A stretch of DNA of 64,000 nucleotides from Pseudovirgaria hyperparasitica. Taxonomy: Eukaryota > Ascomycota > Dothideomycetes > Acrospermales > Acrospermaceae. The stretch is taken from NCBI RefSeq assembly GCF_010093815.1, contig NW_022985564.1, positions 186,001-250,000 on the forward strand, written 5' to 3'. The notes below the pieces were generated by a model. It was not told the DNA's origin. It ran no database searches and saw only the letters and a program-made list of their open reading frames with translations. How positions within the stretch are numbered: position 1 is the stretch's first letter; each line of letters starts with the position of its first letter. The position numbers and the translations under genes are program-made. Of the stretch, positions 55,574 to 64,000 are shown one piece after another.

Positions 55574-57247
55574 ATGGTAACCACGGTGCCTTCTCTACAG
55601 GACCAGTCTTTGTTTATTGGGAAGAATTATATCAATGGCCAATGGGTCGATTCATGTGGAGGGAAGACATTCAACGTCACAGGTACGTACGCGACATTGA
55701 AGTGTCAGATTGAATTGAGCAAGCACATTTTGACACCTCAGATCCCGCAACCGGCTTGCACATAGGCACATGTCCCGAGTCAACGGTCGAAGACGCACAA
55801 CACGCAGTCGACGCAGCAGCCGCTGCGTTCCCAGCATGGAGGTCGAAATCCGGGCGTGAGCGCGGCCGCGTCATACGCAGATGGTACGAGCTCGTGCTGG
55901 AGAACAAGGGCGATATTGCAACGTTGATAACGTGGGAGAATGGAAAGGCCCGGGTAGATGCGGCCGGGGAAGTCGTGTTTGCGGCGAGTTTCTTGGAGTG
56001 GTTCTCGGAGGAGGCAGCGAGGATTTACGGGGATGTGGTACCGCATAGCAATGCGCAGATGCGTGCTCAAGTCATTAGGGAGCCTGTTGGGGTTTGCGGG
56101 CTTATTACACCGTTAGTCTAGAGGGGTGATGTGTTGTAGTGACTGGTTGTGCTGATGGAATGTGCTGCAGATGGAATTTTCCAATTGCTATGGCGGCTCG
56201 GAAACTGGGACCTGCGCTTGCTGCTGGGTGTACTGTTGTGCTCAAGACAGACGGCCAAGCGCCGTTCTCTGGGAATGCCATAGCCGTACTGGCGGAGCGA
56301 GCTGGAGTGCCCAGAGGCGTCCTGAATGTCGTGACAGCATTGGAAAACACCCCGGCAATTGGCAAGTTCATGTGCGAATCAGACACGATACGAAAGATCT
56401 CATTTACCGGCTCGACGCGTGTTGGGAGGATCTTGATGAGCCAGTCTGCGCATACGTTGAAGGGACTGAGTCTCGAACTAGGCGGCAACGCACCATTCAT
56501 CGTCTTCAATGACGCTGACCTAGACCTGGCCATCGCCGGTACGGTTGCTAGCAAGTTCAAAGTGAGTGGACAGACTTGCGTCTGTGCGAATCGAATATAC
56601 GTCCAAGATGGCATCTATGATCGATACGTCGCCAAGCTCACCGAAGTGGTGTCGAGCTTCAAAGTTGGACACGGTTTCGACGCTGCTACGAGCCATGGGC
56701 CTCTGATCCATGCAGCTGCGGTCGCCAAGGTTCAGGAGCATGTCGACGATGCCGTGAAGCATGGTGCACGAGTCGCCATTGGAGGCAGGAAGATGCCCTC
56801 ACTAGGTGAGTAGAGCAGCCATCGCATTCTGCAAGGTAATGCTAAGCATTCATCTCCACAGGCCCAAACTTCTTCGAGCCTACCATCCTAATCAACGTCG
56901 ACGACCGCATGAAGATCGCGAGCGAGGAAACATTCGGCCCAGTCGCACCGATATTCAGATTTTCAACAGAGGACGAGGTCATTGCTCGCGCCAACAACGC
57001 ATCCGTTGGACTTGCATCATATCTCTTCAGTCAGGATACCGGCACGCTGGCGCGTGTGTCGGAGGCGCTGCAGGCGGGGATGGTAGCTATCAACACGGGT
57101 GTTATTTCGGACGCGTCGGCGCCGTTTGGAGGAGTGAAGCATTCTGGGCTTGGGCGCGAGGGCAGTCGGTATGGGATGGAAGACTACATGCAGTTGAAGA
57201 CGATTATCACTGGCAATGTTAAGGTCGTTCATCGCGCACAGCTCTAA
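55574..57247 (+). CDS. Aldehyde dehydrogenase, succinate-semialdehyde dehydrogenase type
   Basis: Four exons, 55574-55682, 55742-56111, 56171-56805 and 56862-57247, total 1500 nt and encode 499 residues. The protein begins MVTTVPSLQDQSLFIGKNYI and lacks an ATG-initiated mitochondrial presequence. Family marks are WNFPIAMAARKLGPALAAGC, FTGSTRVGRILMSQSAH, the general base in LELGGNAPFIVF, and the catalytic cysteine in KVSGQTCVCANRIYVQ. The C-terminal block is FGGVKHSGLGREGSRYGMED. The fit to SSADH (GABA shunt: succinate semialdehyde to succinate) is good. The nucleotide-binding KPD/KPS motif reads KTDG here, a small departure. Its divergent partner is an amine oxidase whose product would be an aldehyde. 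Confidence 0.9.
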
Positions 57248-58189
57248 GTCCTGACTGTGTGTGGGACCTCGGCCGAGAGGAGTGAATTCTCTTGGGTCCT
57301 TGGCATATGTCTCATGATTCATGCTACACAGAGGCACTACATTAAAGATGCTGATGGTTTTTGCTATAATTCCAATATGGATTGCACAATATCCACTTGG
57401 GGATATGATGGAGCTTCGAAAGAGCTCATGGCGCTCTTTCAGCCTTACGAGGCAGATCAAATGGTCGTAATGCTAGACAGTCGTGAGCACAGGCTGGCAG
57501 TGCTCTGTATGAATCAGTAGCTCATGCTGACGTGCATCATATGTCTACCCTAGTCCATGTCGTATAAGGCCGCCGCCGTCGAGTGTCGGATGTTATTCCG
57601 GGGGGAGGGGGGACAAAGGGCCCAAAAGGCCCGAGGGACAGTGACAGACGGTGAGTATTGGCCCTGCAGTGACATAAATCGTAGTCTATCTGCCAGCGTG
57701 CGAGAAGCATGCGATCAATCGCCAGGAGCTGATGCTGACTAGTTGTAGATGCACCATGAAGATTGTAGATGCGACCAGCTAGCAATTGCAGCGTATCATA
57801 GCCCATGCCAATCCGACAGCCCAGCAGACCTGTAGCCATGACATAACCATATTCGCAACCATACTTGGCAGAAGCCAGGGCTGTTTCCGAGGACGCCGCA
57901 GGATAATTGAAGAGTGAGAAACTGAGGAGACATGACATACATGACACGCATGTGGGTCCGGAGCTGAATCGCCAACGACTTTCACCAGCGACAGTAGTGT
58001 TCTCGAGCTGCTGTCGGTCTCGGTCGCGGTCGCTCGACGCTGTTTATTATAACTCGGTCTCTGTCTATTATTTCTTTACGTATTAGTCCACTCAGTGGGC
58101 CATGAAGCCCGTGGAGTGCCGGGAGGCTACGCCGCGAATGGCTTGGGCCCTAGGGTATCGTGGACGGTATGTATCAGCGGGCCACACTT
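57248..58189. other. Transition zone between gene-rich and AT-rich DNA
   Basis: About 940 bp downstream of the aldehyde dehydrogenase. Short frames occur on both strands (the longest on the minus strand at 57537-57947) but none looks like a protein. Base composition is still like that of genes until about 58.19 kb, where it falls sharply. Confidence 0.4.
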
Positions 58190-59641
58190 TTTTTTTACCG
58201 AGGGCACACACCTTAAAAGCATACTTATATATATTAAACCTACTTCCCCCTCTCTAAATATCCCTCTCTTTATATATAATACGTGCCTATCTATATATAT
58301 TTTCTCTCTTTATATAATAGCGTAATAGATAGCCTATCTCTAGATAGAGATTATTTTAAAATATACCTCTAGTTATATATAGAATAATCTCCTAGCCTAG
58401 ATTAAGTATATATATAGTATTATAGTATTCTATTATATACTTAAGCGCTATTTCTCTATATAGAAGATTTAAAAGGACTCTTCTTTACTTCCCTCTTCTA
58501 TATAAGAGAGTCTATATAAGAGAGTCTATACTCTTACCCTTAAACTAGCTCTTCTAGATACTAAGATTATTTAGATTCTTTAAGAAGAAGGGTTTAAGAT
58601 CTTATAGAGTTCTCTATATCGCCGTTATATAGATATAGATATTATATAAAAGGTACGAGGTATTAATATATAATAGACTAAAAGTAAGAAGATAATATAG
58701 CTTATATAGAAAGGCTTAGAGTTAGAAGTAATTAATAGATTTAGTTAAGGCCTACTCTATATATATTTTCTAGAAGCTAGAGTCTAGATTATATAGTATC
58801 TATACCCTTCTATCTATATATAAAGACTTATTCTAAGAATCTATCTAGAGATTAGCTATTTTAGACTATAAAGATCTTAAATCTAGAGGGCGTACGACGC
58901 CGCTATTATAATTTTTAGTACTATAGAGGCTAGTATATTATAAAAGATCCTAATTATATCTAGAGTATAGATAGGTACTATAAGCTTAGCTTATATAGTA
59001 TTAAGATCTATACCTATATAGATATATACTTAAGATATATTATCTAGGCCTATATTAGTATCTTATCTACTATAGTAGTTAGTTATCTCTTTTAGTTTCT
59101 AGAAATTTTAAGAATTAGAGATATCTAGTTACGCTTTATATAAAGTAATAGAGGTAGTAAGATAACTTATATAGTAAATATTTAGTAGAATCTCTACTAG
59201 GTTAATAATCTAGAGATTCTACTAAATTAATACTAGATATTTAGGATAAATATATCTAATTAAAGGATTAAGGCTTAGTAGATATAGCTTTCTAAGGTAC
59301 TCTTATTCTAATAGAGAGTATATATTATACGCTAGTATATTATACTTAGCTAATAGATATTTAGAACTTCTTCTTAGAGCTTAAGTAGAGGGATATCTTT
59401 AATATATAGAGTTATATAGATTAGTATAAGGAGGCGGGCTCCACGTACCAACCAACTATACTAAAAGGACCGAATCTTAAAGCTACTGCTTTAAGGGTGG
59501 AGTACACTGCTTATATATAACTACTACACACATGTATAATTAACTGGCAGGCACGTGCCTAACAATTAGATTACTATTTAGATAATCTATATTCTAATTC
59601 TCTACATAGAAGTTTTAAGCTTTATATAGATATAGAATTAG

Positions 59642-59935
59642 TGTTAGAACTTAGCCTTAGGTAGGACCCGACCTACACGTACCTTAGCTAACAGGGTTAG
59701 GAGGTAACGTGAAGGGCGGTAAACAGTTACGTGCTAGATAGATCGGCGTCCCTTTATATATATACTCTCGGATTCCTACTAAAAGGGTTTAGTAGTAATT
59801 CGTTCTATAATAGAATACACCCTATTATTCTATCTAACTATACTACTATCTAATAACCCTATTCTTATATTCGAATTACTCTCTATATAGTACTATAGTT
59901 AAGATAGTCTAACTAGAACCGAGAAGGTCGACACG
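59642..59935 (+). repeat. LTR-like stretch of a broken element
   Basis: A locally less AT-rich stretch begins with the typical LTR dinucleotide TG (TGTTAG). Downstream is a run of TATATATA near 59757 that could have served as the old promoter. CTAACA, the inverse of TGTTAG, appears at about 59690 and also at about 59565, just upstream. The right limit and the second LTR copy are not identifiable by eye, so this is a tentative fossil. Confidence 0.4.
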
Positions 59936-59999
59936 ATCTACTATAGGGATAAGTAATACTATATTAAATAATAGGGATCCTCTATAATCGGTATTAATC

Positions 60000-60800
60000 C
60001 TAGCCGTTTCTAACTAAGAAGTAGAAATATTAGACCAAATCACAGAGCTTTTAGACGAAGAAATAGTAGATACGCCAAGTAACTTCTAATAATATAAAGC
60101 CGGATAACGAGTCGTGGCGGAGCCACGCGAGGTATTATAATAAACTATTACTAAACTTTAGGAATACGTTACGAATTAGGCTTAAGAGATTTAAACCCTT
60201 AAAGAATAGATAGAACGCGCGAAACTCCTCGTAAAGAGACGAGAACTTAAGGAGTCTCTTAAAGAACTACGCCGAACGATAGTAGGTGGACGACTTCCTA
60301 TACTAATTTAGGCGGAATTAGTTTACCTACTATTAGAGTTACGATAATCTACTATATACCCAGCCGCTTCGTTACCGATTTACCCTACTCCTTCTCTAGA
60401 TATACTAAAATCTAAAGACCCGACTATATTTATAGGGAAGAACTAAAAGGAGTAGAAAGACTAGAAGAGAGACTACGAAAAGTACTTCCTCGATAACCCT
60501 CTACTCTTTTCTACTAAAGTATAACGTATTTCGTTCGGAGAACGATACCTAGACTTATAATCCCGCGATTAATAGGATAGATAGAAGGAAGTATAGCTAC
60601 TATCTACGATAACCTAGAAATATTTAGCTATATTTATACTAAATACCCTCGGAACGGATAGAGAACATAAAAGAAAGGCACTATCTAAGTTAAGAAGCGT
60701 GGCATAACGACCGAACTAGACACCTACTTAACTACTATAATACCTCTAAAACCTATAGAATAATATCCCTACGCTATAGAAAAATATTCGTATATTCTAG
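60000..60800 (+). mobile_element. Gag-like remains, first LTR element (broken)
   Basis: Downstream of the LTR-like stretch, traces of a capsid-type (gag) coding region of a Ty3/Gypsy-like element can be sensed from residue composition, with a coiled-coil-like start and a capsid-like segment. It is broken many times. The family assignment is tentative. Confidence 0.35.
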
Positions 60801-60801
60801 T

Positions 60802-63800
60802 GTGGAAGGCCGCTCCTACAGCCCCACATGTATGTATCCCTAGCTCGATTACATAGCTTTATTATATATTTAAGGAGGGCGTTTTCCTTAGTCATTCTAC
60901 TCGGCGCGCTTCCCCCATTACTAATATTCGACTATTCGACCTTTTCTTACGTTTATAGGCCTCTATAGGTATTAATTATTAGGCTTAGCTATTAAAGAAT
61001 TAATTAAGAGTATTATATAGACCCGTCCTATTATAAAAGAGAACTAATAAGAAGTCGTGCGTTTAAAGAGAACTTATAATACCTAGGAGAGATACTTATA
61101 AGTTCATCGCGACTACTATACTAGAAACATAGCTATTTATAAAAGGGATACACGTGGTAATAGCTTACTATAATTTTAGAGGTCGTACCCGGACTACGAA
61201 CTTATAGAGGGAGATTAGGACTCCGAAACTAGCTTAGGGGAAGTATATAGCGTGCCTAATAAGGTAGTCTAGACTTACTAGATCGAAGCCACGAGTCTAG
61301 AAAACAGGGAGTCCGGAGTTACTAGGGGCTAGCCTCTTAAAAGTAGCCATAAAAAGTATATGCATGCTAACACGGGTAATAGCGCGACTCGAAAATGTCT
61401 TAGGGGAATAGAATATAAAACAGGGCTAGATAAAGTAGTAAAGAAGAGTTCAAAAACGACAAATATAATCTATTTAGTACTACCATAGCTATTATTTATA
61501 AACACGGCCATACGAGTATACCACTTTAGGAACGCCTTATATAAAGATAATAATATAAGTAGGATACTATAAACCTTATATCGATAAAGATAATAGTAAT
61601 AGTTTACCTTATAAAGGGATTAGTTAACATGGAGAAGGGATAATAGGTATTATAGATAGACGCATTAGGCTAACCTTTAGTTAAGGTAATCCCTTAACTA
61701 ATAACCTTACCCCTAGCGTCTCTACTAGTATATCTACTACTAGTAATAGTATAATAGAAGCTTAAAATAATAATCTAGTAACTCGTAGAGAGATACTTAA
61801 CTTCTTCGTAGTATTTACGCAATAAGGAAGGATAGTACCTCTATCTACCCTAGCCCCTAAGCGCTTTAAAGGAATAAATATCACGACCTTCCTTCGGAAG
61901 TACGAGGACATATATATAAACTACGAAGTTCCGCCTAATAAGAAGATAACCTCCCTACCGTTATACTACGAGGACTATCTCCGTCCTACTATTAAAGAAA
62001 TAAGTAGGTTTTAGAAATAGTAGTAGGCTATACTACGTGAAGAATTATTAAAGGAATTCTCTCTATTTAACTCTACCCTTAAGGAAGGCACTATCTACTT
62101 TATCCAAAAATACGTGGAAATAGTTAAAGTAGACCTATCCTACTCTCTCCCTATATACTACTCCCGGTATCGTATTATTACGGAGAAACTTACGGCTAAA
62201 GGAAGCCTAAGCTCGTATTCGCGAATAGAGCTCTTCCTAGAAGGGCTGTCTAATAGTCTTAAGGCTCGGGCTATAGAGAAATATTAACTCACGATAGAAG
62301 CATATAGTTATGACTAGGTAATTATCTATGGCTTCGTATCACGAAAGGCTAGAGTACTTAAGGAACTAGCTCGTATTAATAAGTACTTAGCCGTATAAGA
62401 GCTAGCCATAGCTATATACTATAAATTAAAGATAGGGAGTAAGAAGACCGGCTTAGAAGAGTAGTCACATAAAGAAAGAAGAACTAATGAATTTAACCAC
62501 CCCTCTCTAGTCGTAGTACACGTCGCGCTAGAATCGGATAAGTTTAACGAGATAGTAGAGAGATTTAGTAAACTAGACCTCACGTTAATTAAGATAAAGT
62601 CCTACTTTACCTCTAATCTCTTATTTCTATCCCTTAAGAAGTATAAACCTAAGCTACTTTTAGCTATTATTAACTAGTAGACGCAAAGGCTAAATCTTTT
62701 AGTACATCCCTAAGTATAAGGCATGCCTATAGAACTAACGTAAGTTTATCTATAGAATTATATATAGAATAGAGAATATATCTCTACCCGAGACTCCTAA
62801 GGAGGTATTATAGCCTAGAATAGGCCTCGAAGACTAATCGTGTGCATTACGTACGGAGGAGATTACCTAATATATAGATGTCCGGAGATAGTAGGATACA
62901 TTAGAGACGGATTACTAAATATTAACGGGGTACGAGTATTCTAAGGGCGTTTCAGGGCGAACGGAGAAGAAATCCTATTACTACCCTCCTCGGTAGGGCT
63001 ATAAGCTACTCTATAAGCTATCCGGAACTACGTAGTAATAGTTTAAAACGGCCTAAGCTAGTACGGAGAAGGAGTAAAGGTTTCTATATCCGTAGTAAAT
63101 ATTAACGCTTTATAGAGAGTGCCGGTATATAGTATTAGTATAAAACCTACGAAGGGTCTCTACCAGGCCTCGGCGGATAGTAATTTAGAAGAAGAAGTTA
63201 CGTCACCTAAGAGTAAGAAAGATAGATATATAGAATTCCACGAACGCTTTAACGTAGCTAGTAATAGATATATCCACGAGAAGATAGCCCTAGAAGAGCC
63301 CGCTATACTCGTAATATCTAGAAGGGGGATCACGAAGAGTATACCTAATTATACTAAAGAAAGAAAGATCGCCCGTCTCCGCGGAATACGTAAAGAGTAG
63401 TATATAAGGATTATTAAGGAATAGAAGGACGGCGAGAAGAGTAGCGACTAGGGAACGTCTAAATAAGAGCCAACAGCGCTAGAGGATAAGATAGATAAAG
63501 GAGATAGCCTAAATCCTAGTTAAAAGGCACGTATCTAAGGCGTTAAGCTTAATAACTATCTACACGAAGAATAGTAGCTAAGTATAGAAGCTAGCGAAGC
63601 ATGGCTAGTACGCGTTCTAGGGATAACTATAAACATTACTATTAGCGAACTATTAAGCCTTAATAGCGACTTATATTGTACGGTATTCGAGAAGGGCGCC
63701 CCCGACTTTATAGCTAGAGAGATCCGCGAGGCTTAAGAAGAGAAAGCCGAGAAGAAAGAAAGAAATAACTATACTATGGCTTCTAAGATAAATAAACTTA

Positions 63801-64000
63801 ACGTATTAGCACCCCTCTATGCCATAGAGACGGCCATTATATAATAAGATATTAATTAGCTTAAGGAAGGGATAGTAAGGCTAGTGGCCGAGTATCTAAG
63901 GTACCCCGTGGAAGTTAGTCCTAAAAGAGTAACTAGTATAGTACTATTCGATAGTAGCGCATAGGTAAATAGCATTTAACTAGATGCTACGAGGCGTCTT
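60802..64000 (+). mobile_element. Second LTR-type element, gag and protease-like remains (broken, cut by window edge)
   Basis: Near 60802 the sequence changes to a less AT-rich stretch beginning TGTGGAAGG with an inverse CCCCACA about 20 bp on, a plausible LTR start. About 61.8-62.7 kb resembles a fungal gag region. A further stretch (63.1-63.4 kb, with basic, repeat-like composition) and a retropepsin-like segment near 63.9 kb follow in the normal gag-to-pol order. The element is broken many times and looks old; it may have inserted into the first element. Its right end is outside the window. Confidence 0.45.

Larger units (their letters stand above)
58190..64000. mobile_element. AT-rich retrotransposon graveyard with RIP-like mutation
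   Basis: The block is strikingly rich in A, T and the dinucleotide TpA and nearly lacks long frames, in contrast to everything to its left. In ascomycetes this pattern is the known outcome of RIP, which turns CpA into TpA in repeated DNA. The unit inside it appears to be LTR retrotransposon debris: a long-terminal-repeat-like stretch and gag-like remains (listed separately). The elements are broken many times over and can be regarded as old fossils. The block continues past the window edge. Confidence 0.8.

Noticed and set aside
57537-57947. 136-residue minus-strand frame as a gene
   Set aside because: Composition is odd, it shows no family features, and it lies in the transition zone beside AT-rich DNA. 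Not supported.

Overview
This window looks like a chromosome segment from a filamentous ascomycete (Pezizomycotina, possibly a dothideomycete; the class is a guess). The reasons are many short introns of about 45-100 bp with fungal branch sites (CTAAC or CTGAC), compact gene spacing on both strands, fungus-specific families (Kei1, fungal-type CnxE, GH125, NmrA-like), and an abrupt AT-rich, TpA-rich block at the right end that looks like retrotransposon debris mutated by RIP. No tRNA, rRNA or CRISPR was seen.

Layout. 0-6 kb: tail of an unknown gene, a sugar/quinate-type MFS transporter, and a divergent DUF2264 protein. 6-16 kb: a small RPEL-repeat protein, Naa38-like LSM protein, Chm7-like ESCRT-III protein, gephyrin-type molybdenum cofactor enzyme (CnxE), V-ATPase c'' (Vma16), TFIIA gamma and a TMEM42-like membrane protein. 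16-23 kb: RNase P/MRP subunit Pop5, GH125 exo-mannosidase, a Dal5-like MFS transporter carrying an in-frame stop, and an NmrA-like protein. 23-33 kb: Fig4 phosphatase, a sedolisin protease, Kei1, and an unrecognised multi-exon gene. 33-44 kb: Syf1, Vma8, a U1A/U2B''-type RRM protein, a tRNA CCA-adding enzyme continuous with a Tti2 module, and Trs85. 44-57 kb: rhamnogalacturonan lyase (PL4), Suv3 helicase, Sec1, then a divergent amine oxidase / succinate-semialdehyde-type dehydrogenase pair. 58.2-64 kb: AT-rich graveyard of broken LTR retrotransposons.

Most of the window is housekeeping: splicing, tRNA maturation, vesicle traffic, V-ATPase, phosphoinositides and Moco. Scattered among these are genes suited to life on plant matter (PL4, quinate/sugar transporter, DUF2264, secreted sedolisin) and two transporter or oxidase groups that look like metabolic accessories. 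The most unusual coding observation is the CCA1-TTI2 fusion frame at 38.3-41.3 kb. Splice sites were read by eye. Where I give exon sums, the total is divisible by three and the protein is consistent with its family.
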